Notes under the pieces: model-generated
Databases searched by the model: none
Seen by the model: only the letters and a program-made list of their open reading frames with translations
Told to the model about the DNA's origin: nothing
Translations under genes and position numbers: made by a program
Shown: piece after piece, positions 8,725 through 17,792 of the stretch
Layout: every line of letters starts with the position of its first letter
Position numbering within the stretch: position 1 is the stretch's first letter
NCBI GenBank assembly: GCA_965207995.1
Contig: CBDBNG010000001.1
Location: 644,958-708,957 of the forward strand
Source: DAOUKH01 sp965207995
GTDB taxonomy: Bacteria; Chloroflexota; Dehalococcoidia; SHYB01
DNA: 64,000 bases
Direction of reading: 5' to 3'

Positions 8725-9666
8725 GTGGAGCCAGAGGAGCGCTTCGTGGGGATCGACGTCTCCAAGACGGTGCTGGACATCGCCGTGCTGCCGGACGGGA
8801 CGCAGTGGAGCGTCCCCAACACGGCACAGGGTATCGACGAACTGGCCGCCGCGCTCAAGCCGCAGGCGCCGACGCTCGTGGTGCTGGAGTCGACAGGCAG
8901 CCTGCACCGGCCGGTCGCGGCGGGACTCGCCGCGGCGCAGCTCCCCACGGCGGTGGTCAACCCACGTCGGGTGCGGGACTTCGCCAAGGCAAGCGGGCGG
9001 CTCGCCAAGACCGACCGGCTCGACGCCGAGGTCATCGCCCACTTCGGCAAGGCCGTCCGGCCGCGTCCCACCCGTCTTCCCGACGCAGCGACTCAGGCGC
9101 TCGAGGCGCACTTGGAGCGCCGCCGGCAGGTGGTCACCATGATCACCGCCGAGAAGAATCGGCTCAGCAGCGCCGTAGGCCCGGTCCGCAAGGACATCCA
9201 GCGCCACATCGCCTGGCTGGAAAAGGAGCTGCACACGCTTGACGAGGAGCTGCGCACGCGCATCCGCGAGAATCCGGCATGGCGAGAACGGGAGGATTTG
9301 CTCAGGAGCGTCCCCGGCGTGGGCCCGGTGCTCGGGGCCACGCTCTTGGTGGAGGTCCCTGAACTCGGAGAACTGAGCGGCAAGCAGATCGCCAGCCTCC
9401 TCGGCGTCGCCCCGTTTAACCGCGACAGCGGCGCGCTCCGCGGGCGCCGCACCGTCTGGGGAGGTCGGGCGCCGGCTCGCCAGACCCTGTTCATGGCCAC
9501 CCTCGCCGCCACCCGCCACAATCCCCTCATACAGGCCTTCTACCTCCGCCTCTGCGCGGCGGGCAAGGCCAAGAAGGCCGCCCTCACCGCCTGCATGCGC
9601 AAGCTCCTCCTCATCCTCAACAGCATGCTCAAGCACCGAACCGCATGGGACCCCTCCCACGCGTGA
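8725..9666 (+). CDS. IS110-family DEDD transposase
   Basis: This 313-residue transposase has an N-terminal RuvC-like DEDD domain with Asp11 (GIDVSK), Glu55 (VLEST), Asp97 and Asp100 (KTDRLDA). A helical middle section is followed by a C-terminal Transposase_20-type domain with PGVGPVLGA and the putative catalytic Ser235 (APFNRDSGALRG). GTG 8725 is chosen because AAGGAGG ends 4 nt upstream and the DEDD domain starts at once; an upstream in-frame start at 8635 would overlap the probable bridge-RNA region. All key residues are intact, so the element may be active. Such enzymes recombine DNA under bridge-RNA guidance. Confidence 0.92.
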   Translation: MEPEERFVGIDVSKTVLDIAVLPDGTQWSVPNTAQGIDELAAALKPQAPTLVVLESTGSLHRPVAAGLAAAQLPTAVVNPRRVRDFAKASGRLAKTDRLDAEVIAHFGKAVRPRPTRLPDAATQALEAHLERRRQVVTMITAEKNRLSSAVGPVRKDIQRHIAWLEKELHTLDEELRTRIRENPAWREREDLLRSVPGVGPVLGATLLVEVPELGELSGKQIASLLGVAPFNRDSGALRGRRTVWGGRAPARQTLFMATLAATRHNPLIQAFYLRLCAAGKAKKAALTACMRKLLLILNSMLKHRTAWDPSHA

Positions 9667-9712
9667 AAGGAGGTCCCAGCCGTCTAGAACCCTTGACATT
9701 CAACACAGTTGC

Positions 9713-9840
9713 TCTCCCCCTCTGGGGGAGACTGAGAGGGGGCCACGCGCCGTCAGGCGCGTCGGCGGAGCGGGGAGATTCTCCCCCTCTCCCGCTAGGA
9801 GTGGGTTGGGGTGAGGGCGGGGGTGGGGAGGGGTGCGCCA
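9713..9840 (+). repeat. Dispersed palindromic intergenic repeat (right half, split by the IS element)
   Basis: The segment carries the shared core TCTCCCCCTCTGGGGGAG followed by ACTGAGAGGGGGCC, then the hairpin ACGCGCC-GTCA-GGCGCGT, and a second TCTCCCCCTCT. The copy at 44.05 kb has the same order with GCGCGCC-GTCA-GGCGCGC, so the outer A-T pair of the hairpin is replaced by G-C. Nothing else is seen between the transposase stop and the citrate synthase stop at 9926. Confidence 0.7.
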
Positions 9841-9925
9841 ACGTCCGCAGGGGCGTCAGCGTCGGCTACACAAGGGTCCCGAGCGGGGTGAGCGTCCGGA
9901 GAGCCGGCCCGGAGGGCCAGGCGGT

Positions 9926-11212
9926 CTAGCGTTCGCCGACGGGAACGTAGGAGCGCGTGGGCGCCCCGGAGTACAGCTGGCGGGGGCGAGCGATCCTCGT
10001 GGAAGGGTCGGCGATCATTTCGTTCCACTGGGCCATCCAGCCGACGGTCCGTGGGATCGCAAAGAGGACGGGATACATGTCCACGTGGAAGCCCATTGCC
10101 TGGTAGATGATGCCGGAGTAGAAGTCGACGTTGGGATAGAGGCGGCGCTTGGCGAAGTAATCGTCCTGCAGGGCAACGCGCTCGAGCTCGATGGCCACCT
10201 CGATGAGAGGGTTGCGGCCCGTGATCTCGAAGACCTGCTCCGCCGTTTCACGAATGATCTTGGCGCGCGGGTCGTAGTTCTTGTAGACGCGGTGGCCGAA
10301 ACCCATGAGCCGCTCTTCGCCCGCCTTCACACCCTTGATGAAGTCGTAGACCTTGTCCTTCGAGCCGATCCGCTCGAGCATCCGCAGCGCTGCCTCGTTG
10401 GCGCCCCCATGGAGCGGGCCATAGAGGGCCGCGATCGAGCCCGCTAGCGCTGAGTAGGGATCGACGTTCGAGCTTCCGATGGAGCGCATGGCGTTCGTAC
10501 TGCAGTTCTGCTCGTGATCGGCATGGAGGATGAACAAGATGTCGAGCGCCCGCTCCAGCACGGGGTCTGGGGTGTACGTCGGTTCCCCCATCCTGAAGAG
10601 CATGTTCAGGAAGTTACCGGTATAGGAGAGGTTATTGTCGGGATAGGAGTAGTAGAGGCCGAGCCGATGCCGGTAGGCGAAGGCGGCAAGGGTTGGCATC
10701 TTGCCGATTGCCCGGTGCATCTGGAGCGTCCGCGACTCTTCGTCTTGGATGTCCTTCGCGTCGGGGTAGAAGGCGGAAAGCGCGGCGATCGCGCTCAGCA
10801 GCATCCCCATGGGGTGGGCGTCGTAGTGGAAGCCATCCATGGTCTTGCGGATGTTCTCGTGCACCAACGTATGCAGAGTGATGTCGGTCGTCCACTGCTC
10901 GAGCTCAGCCTCGTTGGGGAGATCGCCGTAGATCAGCAGGTAGGCAACTTCGAGGAAGCTGCTCTTCTCCGCAAGCTCTTCTATGGGGTAGCCGCGGTAT
11001 TCGAGGATGCCCTTGTCGCCGTCGATGAAGGTGATCGCGCTCCGGCATGAGGCCGTGTTCTCAAACGCGGGGTCGAAGCTTAGGAGGCCGAAATCATCTT
11101 CCGACACTTTGATCTGCCGGAGGTCGATCGCCCGGATCGAGCCGTCGGTGACGGGGATGGTGTATTCCCGGCCGGTCCTGTTGTCGGTGACCGTGAGGTC
11201 GTCAGAAGGCAT
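9926..11212 (-). CDS. gltA: Citrate synthase (type II, hexameric-like)
   Basis: This 428-residue citrate synthase condenses acetyl-CoA with oxaloacetate at the entry of the TCA cycle. Recognisable segments are EYRGYPIEELAEKSSF, the active-site stretch GFGHRVYKNYDPRAK and VDFYSGIIYQAMGF with the catalytic Asp. The start MPSDDLTV at 11212 is preferred: the upstream in-frame residues (Arg-rich) look untranslated and AGAGGA lies just before this ATG. A good promoter lies 84-111 bp further upstream. The gene stands alone, and the IS110 element lies beyond its 3' end. Confidence 0.95.
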   Translation of the reverse strand: MPSDDLTVTDNRTGREYTIPVTDGSIRAIDLRQIKVSEDDFGLLSFDPAFENTASCRSAITFIDGDKGILEYRGYPIEELAEKSSFLEVAYLLIYGDLPNEAELEQWTTDITLHTLVHENIRKTMDGFHYDAHPMGMLLSAIAALSAFYPDAKDIQDEESRTLQMHRAIGKMPTLAAFAYRHRLGLYYSYPDNNLSYTGNFLNMLFRMGEPTYTPDPVLERALDILFILHADHEQNCSTNAMRSIGSSNVDPYSALAGSIAALYGPLHGGANEAALRMLERIGSKDKVYDFIKGVKAGEERLMGFGHRVYKNYDPRAKIIRETAEQVFEITGRNPLIEVAIELERVALQDDYFAKRRLYPNVDFYSGIIYQAMGFHVDMYPVLFAIPRTVGWMAQWNEMIADPSTRIARPRQLYSGAPTRSYVPVGER

Positions 11213-11295
11213 ACGCAGTCCTCTTCGGTACAAGTCGCAGCGTAACGGTCGCCGACCCGCGGAAGCCCGCCGCCCGCTAGGAAGGCGCCGCATAG

Positions 11296-11323
11296 CTTAT
11301 ACGGAGACCTCGGTCTATGGCAA
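11296..11323 (-). promoter_or_regulatory. Sigma70-type promoter for citrate synthase
   Basis: On the minus strand, TTGCCA (11323-11318) and TATAAG (11301-11296) are separated by 16 bp, about 84 bp upstream of the gltA start. Both hexamers are close to consensus. Confidence 0.6.
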
Positions 11324-11342
11324 ACGGGTCCCGCTCCGGCGC

Positions 11343-11348
11343 TATAAT
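11343..11348 (+). promoter_or_regulatory. -10 element TATAAT for the phosphotriesterase-like gene
   Basis: A perfect TATAAT lies 32 bp before the ATG of the downstream gene, giving a predicted leader of about 25 nt that includes GGAG. No convincing -35 hexamer is seen. Confidence 0.45.
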
Positions 11349-11380
11349 TCCCCGCGCCGCGGCTCGCTTCGGAGAACCCC

Positions 11381-12358
11381 ATGTCCGTCCAGATCAACAC
11401 CGTCCTCGGCCCGATCGATTCCGGTCAATTGGGCGTCACGCTCATCCACGAGCACCTCAAGGTCGCCCTGCTCGGTTTCGAGATGGACCCCTTCAACACC
11501 TACGACCGCGACGCCGCGGTCCGCGACGCCGTGCACAACATGGAGGAGCTGCGGGAGCTCGGCGTCTCCACGGTCGTCGACCCGCTGCCCATGGGGCTGG
11601 GGCGGGACCCGGAATTCTCCGCCGAGGTAGCCCGCGCCTCGGGCATGCAGATCATCATCTCGACGGGCGTCGATCACGAGTTCCGCGCCATGCCGCCCTA
11701 CTTCAAGGTGCGGACAACGGACGAGATCGCCGACACCTACGTCAGCGACCTGACCCACGGCATCGGCGCCACCGGCATCAAAGCCGGGATCATCAAGGTC
11801 GCCACCGGCGAGGGGGCAATCACCAAGAATGAGGGTCGCGCGGTCCGGGCGGCGGCGCGGGCGGCGCTGAAGACGAACACGCCGATCGTGACCCACACCA
11901 CCCACGGCACGATGGGCGTCGAGCAGGCCGAGATGTTCATAGGCGAGGGCCTCTCTCCCGGCAAGTTCATGATCGGCCACTGCTGCCAATCGACCGACCT
12001 CCCCTACCTGCGCCGCATCCTGGATACGGGATGCTTTATGGGCTTCGACCAGATCGGGATGAACTACATCCAGACGGACGATAACCGGCTGGCGATGCTC
12101 AGCGCCCTGCTCGCGCTCGGCTACGCCGGCCGGCTGCTGCTCTCCCAGGACCACATGTGCTGCATCATCGGCGCGCCCTACGAGCGCGTGGCGTACATGA
12201 TGGACATGATCCGCGAGCACCGGCACAGCTACCTGCTCCGCGAGTTCCTGCCCCGGCTCCGCGAGTCCCGCGTTCCGGACGCCATGATCGACGAGATGAT
12301 GGTGAAGAACCCCCGCCGCTTGTACGAGAATCCCGCGAAGGCCGGGGCTGGACGCTGA
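11381..12358 (+). CDS. Phosphotriesterase-family metal hydrolase (PTE/lactonase-like)
   Basis: This 325-residue TIM-barrel protein is of the phosphotriesterase-related family. The binuclear metal ligands are visible: His23 and His25 (LIHEHL), Lys139 (GIIKVAT, carbamylated in the family), His172 (THTTHG), His200 (IGHCCQ) and Asp257 (SQDHMC). Members hydrolyse lactones, phosphotriesters or related esters; the native substrate here is unknown. It is preceded by TATAAT and GGAG and seems to be monocistronic, divergent from citrate synthase. Confidence 0.9.
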   Translation: MSVQINTVLGPIDSGQLGVTLIHEHLKVALLGFEMDPFNTYDRDAAVRDAVHNMEELRELGVSTVVDPLPMGLGRDPEFSAEVARASGMQIIISTGVDHEFRAMPPYFKVRTTDEIADTYVSDLTHGIGATGIKAGIIKVATGEGAITKNEGRAVRAAARAALKTNTPIVTHTTHGTMGVEQAEMFIGEGLSPGKFMIGHCCQSTDLPYLRRILDTGCFMGFDQIGMNYIQTDDNRLAMLSALLALGYAGRLLLSQDHMCCIIGAPYERVAYMMDMIREHRHSYLLREFLPRLRESRVPDAMIDEMMVKNPRRLYENPAKAGAGR

Positions 12359-12466
12359 GCGTTCAACCTATCCAGTTAGCGGATTTATTGAGACTCCGTA
12401 TTGACCATGTCAGGCAGCAAGACTTACCGTGTGGCGGGCCGTGCCATCCCGCCCGAGGAGCTCCCA

Positions 12467-14977
12467 ATGACCACCAGAATGCCCGCTATTCCAACTAGCT
12501 TCGGCATCCGCTTGTTGGTGTTGACCTGCGCCGCCGTTGCGCTGATCGCAGCGGTGCTGGCCCTGCACGGCTCCGGCGCCGTGTCGGCACAGGAGGCCGA
12601 TTGCGAGGTCACCGACCTGGGAACCCTCAGCGCCGATGGCGTGTTGGAAGCAAGCGGACGCTGGACGACGGAAGACTGCGACTCGCGCTTCCGTGCGGGC
12701 AGCGACGCTCACACCTATCAATTGCAAATCGCCCAGGCCGGCCGGATCAGGATTGACCTAACGTCCGCCGAGGCCGACTCGTACCTCTACCTGCTAGACG
12801 AGGACGGCAATCGCATCACCGACAACGATGACGGCGGCGCCCGCCTGGATGCACGCGTTGAGCGCGACCTGACACCGGGCGTCTATCTTGTGGAAGCCAC
12901 CACGTTCGGCGGGCGCGGATTCGGCGCGGCGGACTTTACGCTCTCCGTTAGCCCCGTCGCCGGTTGCGATCCGGTGCATCTCGGCGACCTCGAATCCGGC
13001 GCCGACCTGACCGCAACCGGCTCCTGGACCCTCAACACGTGCGGCTCACGTTTCGTCGTCGAACACCCCGCCCACGGGTATTCCTTCAACATGCCGGAAG
13101 CCGGCCGCGTCCTCATCGACCTGATATCGGAAGACGGCGACCCCGTCCTTTCCCTGGTCTCGCCCACGCAGGGTGTGATCGCCGCCAACGACGATGGCGG
13201 TGGCCGCCGCAACTCGCGGATCGAGCGGTTCCTTTCGGCGGGGACCTACATCATCGAGGCGACGACCTACTTGGAACGTGACCTCCAGCCCTTGATGGCG
13301 GACTTCACCCTCGTAGTCCACTTGGTGGACGAGGAGGCGGAGCAGGGCAAGTTCCAACTGAAGGTTGAGACGTCCCATACGCCGAACGAAGTGGTCGCGG
13401 GCGAGCCCTTCCCCGTCCACTACCGCATCGGCAACCTCGGCGGCGGTGATCTCACCAGTGCCGATGGCACCGTCATTGCATATGTGGTGGGGCCCCGTGT
13501 ATTCGAGCGGAAGAACGGGCTCATCACGTCGGCGGGGGACTGGGAGGCTGGAGCCTCCTATCACTCCGGCGAGGAGACGGCGAGCGCGACCAGCACGGCA
13601 AGCGACGATGTCACCCCATTCGAGATCTCCTTCTGGAGCCCAGGCCCTTCATGGGTCTTCACCGCCATCGTCGCCTTTGACGATGACGACGAAGAAATTG
13701 CCTTCCACGGCCTCTGGCGGAACTTGATGGTGCTCAGCGGCTGGACGTTCGATCCGGTCACGGTGAAGGTCGACGATGCCGACTACACCGTATCGGCCGA
13801 GGCCGACGACGAAGGGGAGGTCACCGTCTCCGTGAGCTCCGTGGCCGACCCGGACGCGGACGTCGACGCCGCGGTGCGGGCGAAGGCGATCTACGCCGCC
13901 GGCGTGCGCACGCAGGTACTGGACGGCATCTTCGAACGGGAAGCCATCGCCGACCTGCCGACGACGGCCGAGGCGGAGGCGTTCGACGTGGCGAGTCCAT
14001 CGTCGAGCACCCTGCTCAAAGCGTTCGCGAGTGAGTACGCTGACGGCGCATCGGGGCTGGCCGAGTCCTTGGCTGCGGGCGACGTTCTCAGCCCGGTGGC
14101 GGTCGAAGCCATGATCCTCGGCGTTGCCGAGACGGCCGAGGCGCGGTACGCGTCTATCGCCGCCTCCTGGACGGCGCTCCAAGGGAAGATCGACGGCGGC
14201 GGGACACTGTCATTCACCGAGGCGTTCGCCCTCCAGTCCGAGCTCGCCTACGCCGAGCGCATCGTCGCGCCGGCGGTGACGGCCGGCGACATCGTCGAGG
14301 CGGCCCGTGCCGCCGCCATGGGCTGGGAGGACTCGGAGGTCCAGGCGATGGTCTCCGACCTCGACGCCTCCTGCGATGGAGCGGGGACGCTGCGCGGCGC
14401 CCTCGGCCTTGCCGGTGTGGAGCATGCCGACACCCTGCTCGCCCTCGACGCCGAGCTGCGCGCCGTGCCCTTCTACGGCCCATTGAACGATGGAGCGCTC
14501 TGCGCGGTGCGGGGCGTGGACGCGGCGAACTCGCGGTTCCTGCGGCTCTTGTCGCTCTCGCGCAGCGCCGAGCTTCACGCGCTGCTGGCGCGCGAGCCGC
14601 TGCCCGCTCCGCCGGCCCCACCGGCGCCGCCGCTGCGGCTGAGGATCATCGCCCAGCGCACCGTCGACGCCCGGATCGAGGTGGGCGTGGAGCTTGCCGG
14701 CGGCGAGCGGGTCCTCCCCTCGCTGCGCTTCGTGCCGGCCGACGCGGCCGTAGACACGTGGCTAGTCACCGGCGACGTCAGAGTCGATGGAAGCTCCATC
14801 GGGCAAATCCGCACTCGGCGGGTGGCCGACGGCCGCATCGAGCTGGGCTTCTTGACCGCGGACGGCGAGGAGGTCGCGCCCGACATCCGTTATGTCCCGC
14901 TCGGCCCCGACCTTCCGGCCCTGGTCTGGCTGCGCAGCGGGGAATTCGAGGTCCCTCGACCGGCGCCGCCGGAGTGA
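12467..14977 (+). CDS. Secreted protein with two PPC-like beta domains
   Basis: This 836-residue exported protein has a signal peptide ending near AVSA (residue 41). Two ~110-residue bacterial pre-peptidase C-terminal (PPC)-like beta domains follow, each with a conserved core (YLYLLDEDGNRITDNDDGG and the related LSLVSPTQGVIAANDDGG) and an aromatic-rich end (GVYLVEATTF, GTYIIEATTY). Next come a CARDB-like segment with YRIGNLGGGDL, an Ala-rich helical region and a Pro-rich linker. The C-terminal beta region repeats a motif (VDARIEVGVELAGGERV / ADGRIELGFLTADGEEV). No protease or other catalytic motif is seen. ATG 12467 is chosen for GAGGAG 6 nt upstream and because the signal peptide then starts properly. 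The function is unknown; adhesion or envelope structure is possible. Confidence 0.8.
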   Translation: MTTRMPAIPTSFGIRLLVLTCAAVALIAAVLALHGSGAVSAQEADCEVTDLGTLSADGVLEASGRWTTEDCDSRFRAGSDAHTYQLQIAQAGRIRIDLTSAEADSYLYLLDEDGNRITDNDDGGARLDARVERDLTPGVYLVEATTFGGRGFGAADFTLSVSPVAGCDPVHLGDLESGADLTATGSWTLNTCGSRFVVEHPAHGYSFNMPEAGRVLIDLISEDGDPVLSLVSPTQGVIAANDDGGGRRNSRIERFLSAGTYIIEATTYLERDLQPLMADFTLVVHLVDEEAEQGKFQLKVETSHTPNEVVAGEPFPVHYRIGNLGGGDLTSADGTVIAYVVGPRVFERKNGLITSAGDWEAGASYHSGEETASATSTASDDVTPFEISFWSPGPSWVFTAIVAFDDDDEEIAFHGLWRNLMVLSGWTFDPVTVKVDDADYTVSAEADDEGEVTVSVSSVADPDADVDAAVRAKAIYAAGVRTQVLDGIFEREAIADLPTTAEAEAFDVASPSSSTLLKAFASEYADGASGLAESLAAGDVLSPVAVEAMILGVAETAEARYASIAASWTALQGKIDGGGTLSFTEAFALQSELAYAERIVAPAVTAGDIVEAARAAAMGWEDSEVQAMVSDLDASCDGAGTLRGALGLAGVEHADTLLALDAELRAVPFYGPLNDGALCAVRGVDAANSRFLRLLSLSRSAELHALLAREPLPAPPAPPAPPLRLRIIAQRTVDARIEVGVELAGGERVLPSLRFVPADAAVDTWLVTGDVRVDGSSIGQIRTRRVADGRIELGFLTADGEEVAPDIRYVPLGPDLPALVWLRSGEFEVPRPAPPE

Positions 14978-15034
14978 AGACCCAGCCTATCTCGATCAAC
15001 AGGATTTCGCACCACGACGACTAAGGTCTAATCG

Positions 15035-16774
15035 TTGACGGCGGCTCACCCACACGAGAACGTCCGCTACGAACCGGAAGACCAGCCTCCGGCCGCCGTG
15101 GCTGTTGGCGCCGGCGTCCAGGCAGCCATGGTCATCGTGGCGCCGGTGGTGCTCACGGTCGTCATCGTGCTGCGGATTGCCGACCAGTCCGCGGACTACA
15201 TGGCGTGGGCGATCTTCGCGGCGCTGATCGTCAGCGGGGCGACCACCATTCTCCAGACGGCGAAGGTGGGGCGGATCGGGGCCGGGCACGTGCTCATCAT
15301 GGGCACGTCCGGGGCATTCATCGCGGTCTGCGTCACGGCGCTGGTCGAGGGCGGCCCGTCCACGATGGCGAGTCTCATCGTCGTATCCGCGCTGTTCCAA
15401 TTCGCCATGGCGGCGCGGCTCTCGCTGCTGCGCCGCATCTTCACGCCGGTCGTCTCGGGCACGGTGATCATGTTGATCACGGCCACGGTCATACCGATCA
15501 TCTTCGACACGCTGATAGACGTGCCGGACGATGCGTCCCAGGCCGCCGCGCCGGTGACGGCCTTGGCCACCTTGGTGGTCGTCGGGGCGCTTGTTTTACG
15601 AGGCCCGCCGGCATGGCGCCTCTGGTCGCCGTTCATTGGCATCGTGGTGGGATGCTTCGTTGCTGCCCTCTTCGGGCTGTACGACACGGAGCAGATAGTG
15701 GAGGCGTCTTGGGTCGGCGTACCGTTTGGCTCGTGGCCGGGGTTCGACGTGACCCCGAACGCTGAGTTCTGGGCGCTGCTGCCGGCCTTCGTGGTCGTCA
15801 CGCTCGTCGGGGCCATCGAGACCATCGGCGACGGTGTCGCGATTCAGCGAGTCTCCCGCCGCGAGCCGCGGGCCACTGACTTCCGGGTCGTCCAGGGCGC
15901 GCTCAATGCCGACGGCGTGGGCAATTTCCTCTCCGGCATCCTGGGCACGCTGCCCAACACCACCTATTCCAGCAGCATTTCGCTTGCCGAGGTCACGGGA
16001 GTCGCCGCGCGGCGGGTGGGCATCGTGATCGGCGTCATCTTCATGGCGGTGGCGTTCTTCCCAAAAATCTCGGCACTGCTCATCGCCATCCCCGGCCCCG
16101 TGGCCTCCGCCTACCTGATCGTTCTCTTGGGGCTGCTCTTCGTCCAAGGGATGAGGATCATCATCCAAGACGGCGTGGACCACCGGAAGGCCATCGTCGT
16201 GGGCGTGGCGTTCTGGGTCGGCGTGGGCTTCCAGAACCAGGCGATCTTTCCCGACCTCCTCGGAGAAGGGTTCCTGGGGGTGTTGCTTGGGAACGGGATG
16301 ACGGCGGGCGCGCTGGTCGCGATCATCATGATGGTGTTCACGGAGCTGACGGGCCCGCGCCGCAGGCGCTTGAAGGTCGCTCTGAGCATCGATTCGTTGC
16401 CGGGCATTACCGCGTTCCTCCGAAGGTTCGCGTCGAGCGCCGGTTGGAAGGACGCCGCCACGGACCGGCTAACATCGGCGGGCGAAGAAACGCTGACGAT
16501 CCTGTTGCAGGAAGATGACGAAGTCACGGCAGGAGCGGAGCGGCGCCTCTCCATCGCGGCCCGCATGGAAGGCCGTTCCGCCGAGGTGGAATTCGCCACC
16601 GCCGTCGAGGGGGAAAACCTAGAGGACCGGCTCGCCTACCTGAGCGACCTGCCGCCCATACCGGACGAGCGCGAGGTGTCGTTCCGCCTGCTGCGCCATT
16701 ACGCCTCGTCGGTACGTCACCAGAAGTATCACGGCGTCGACATCGTGACGGTGAGTGTCGACGGCGCCGGCTAG
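15035..16774 (+). CDS. NCS2-family (xanthine/uracil-type) permease with cytosolic RsbW-like tail
   Basis: This 579-residue protein has about 12-14 membrane helices of the nucleobase-ascorbate/NCS2 type over residues 1-440, including ETIGDGVAIQRVSRR and GTLPNTTYSSSISLAEVTGVAARRVG, where the family binds substrate. After the last helix it carries ~130 soluble residues. These resemble a degenerate RsbW/HATPase fold: a helix with AGEETLTILL at the N-box position and a terminal helix-strand FRLLRHYASSVRH ... VDIVTVSV, without recognisable G-boxes. The start is a TTG preceded by AAGGT. A regulatory tail is inferred; substrate class (purine or pyrimidine) follows the family only. Confidence 0.8.
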   Translation: MTAAHPHENVRYEPEDQPPAAVAVGAGVQAAMVIVAPVVLTVVIVLRIADQSADYMAWAIFAALIVSGATTILQTAKVGRIGAGHVLIMGTSGAFIAVCVTALVEGGPSTMASLIVVSALFQFAMAARLSLLRRIFTPVVSGTVIMLITATVIPIIFDTLIDVPDDASQAAAPVTALATLVVVGALVLRGPPAWRLWSPFIGIVVGCFVAALFGLYDTEQIVEASWVGVPFGSWPGFDVTPNAEFWALLPAFVVVTLVGAIETIGDGVAIQRVSRREPRATDFRVVQGALNADGVGNFLSGILGTLPNTTYSSSISLAEVTGVAARRVGIVIGVIFMAVAFFPKISALLIAIPGPVASAYLIVLLGLLFVQGMRIIIQDGVDHRKAIVVGVAFWVGVGFQNQAIFPDLLGEGFLGVLLGNGMTAGALVAIIMMVFTELTGPRRRRLKVALSIDSLPGITAFLRRFASSAGWKDAATDRLTSAGEETLTILLQEDDEVTAGAERRLSIAARMEGRSAEVEFATAVEGENLEDRLAYLSDLPPIPDEREVSFRLLRHYASSVRHQKYHGVDIVTVSVDGAG

Positions 16775-16973
16775 GCTGTCGTCTCCTGCCTAGGCGTCCG
16801 CTATACTCGGCGGAAGCGATGCCGAACGGTAGACGCGCCCGCCCAAGGCCACGCCGTGCATCAACGGATCCGCGGGGGCTGGAGACTCGCTGGCGCGTTC
16901 TCTTCCCTTGCCGCTCGGCGCGCTGCGCCGGGGCCAGGCTTTTGTTCTCCCACGAAAGAAGGGGACTAAAGAG

Positions 16974-17738
16974 ATGAACGAGATCTTCCCCAATGGACTC
17001 AACATCAACGACGCATTCGATCTAGTTGGGCCCCTCGCGGTCTACGTCGCGGGGATGGCTGTCTACGCCGTCTTCATCTTCAAGTTCTACCGGTTCGTCG
17101 CATCTCGCGACATGTTCGAGTTGGACTTTTCCAAGTACGAGGCTTCGCGGTTCAAGTTCGTGCGGACCGTGCTGCACTTCGTCTTCTACGTCCTGAGGTA
17201 CCTCATCCTCTTTCCATTCTTCGCCTTCTTCTGGTTCGCGGTCCTCACCGTGATCCTCGCCTTCCTCTCCAAGGGAAAAGAGTTCGCGGACGTGCTACTC
17301 GTGGCGCTGGCCACCGTCGGGACGATCCGTATCGCCTCCTACTACAACGAAGACCTTTCACGGGACCTGGCGAAGATTCTGCCCTTCGCCGTCTTGGGTA
17401 TCTTTCTCATCGACGTCTCGTTCTTCAAGATTGACGCATCGCTGGACATCCTGAAGCAGGCCGATGACCACCGGGAGACCATCCTCTATTACCTCATTGC
17501 CCTGATCGCGTTGGAGTTTGCCTTGCGCCTCGCTATGGCGGTCGTCACGATCTTTATGGCGACAAGAGGCTGGTTCCTGCGAGGACCGGCCCCGGCCGAG
17601 GCGGCCGAGCCTCCGCCCCCTTCGGAAACACTCGAAGAGCCGCCCGCTGAGGAGTATCCGCCGCAAGACGACGACGCTACCCAAAGCCAAGCGACTGAAG
17701 ATGCCTCAGCTGAAGGGGACCCGCAGGATGACAGGTGA
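16974..17738 (+). CDS. Conserved-looking integral membrane protein with acidic C-terminal tail
   Basis: I do not recognise this 254-residue protein. It has about five to six membrane helices: around 13-38, 62-98 (a long hydrophobic stretch, probably two), a block containing VLLVALATVGTIRIA, one with ILPFAVLGIFLIDVSFF, and one with LIALIALEFALRLAMAVVTIF. It ends in a ~55-residue Pro/Glu/Asp-rich cytosolic tail. ATG 16974 is chosen because a purine-rich GAAGGGGA precedes it; an in-frame start further upstream would add Arg-rich residues with no hydrophobic character. No transport or catalytic motif is visible. It is followed by the toxin-antitoxin pair. Confidence 0.75.
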   Translation: MNEIFPNGLNINDAFDLVGPLAVYVAGMAVYAVFIFKFYRFVASRDMFELDFSKYEASRFKFVRTVLHFVFYVLRYLILFPFFAFFWFAVLTVILAFLSKGKEFADVLLVALATVGTIRIASYYNEDLSRDLAKILPFAVLGIFLIDVSFFKIDASLDILKQADDHRETILYYLIALIALEFALRLAMAVVTIFMATRGWFLRGPAPAEAAEPPPPSETLEEPPAEEYPPQDDDATQSQATEDASAEGDPQDDR

Positions 17739-17792
17739 AGCTCTAGAGCGGCGGGGGAGGGGTTCTCACCAACTAGGAATCTGGTTTACTAT

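Larger units (their letters stand above)
8542..9725 (+). mobile_element. IS110-family insertion inside a dispersed palindromic repeat
   Basis: The element carries one DEDD transposase gene preceded by ~170 nt of non-coding DNA. Both sides are marked by the same 13-mer TCTCCCCCTCTGG (8542-8554 and 9713-9725). Joining the left flank to the sequence after the right copy rebuilds a repeat of the type seen near 33.5, 44.1 and 44.8 kb, so the element appears to have inserted within its CCCCC-TCT-GGGGG palindrome. No terminal inverted repeats are evident, as is usual for IS110. Exact ends within the duplicated 13-mer cannot be fixed without an empty site. Confidence 0.75.
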
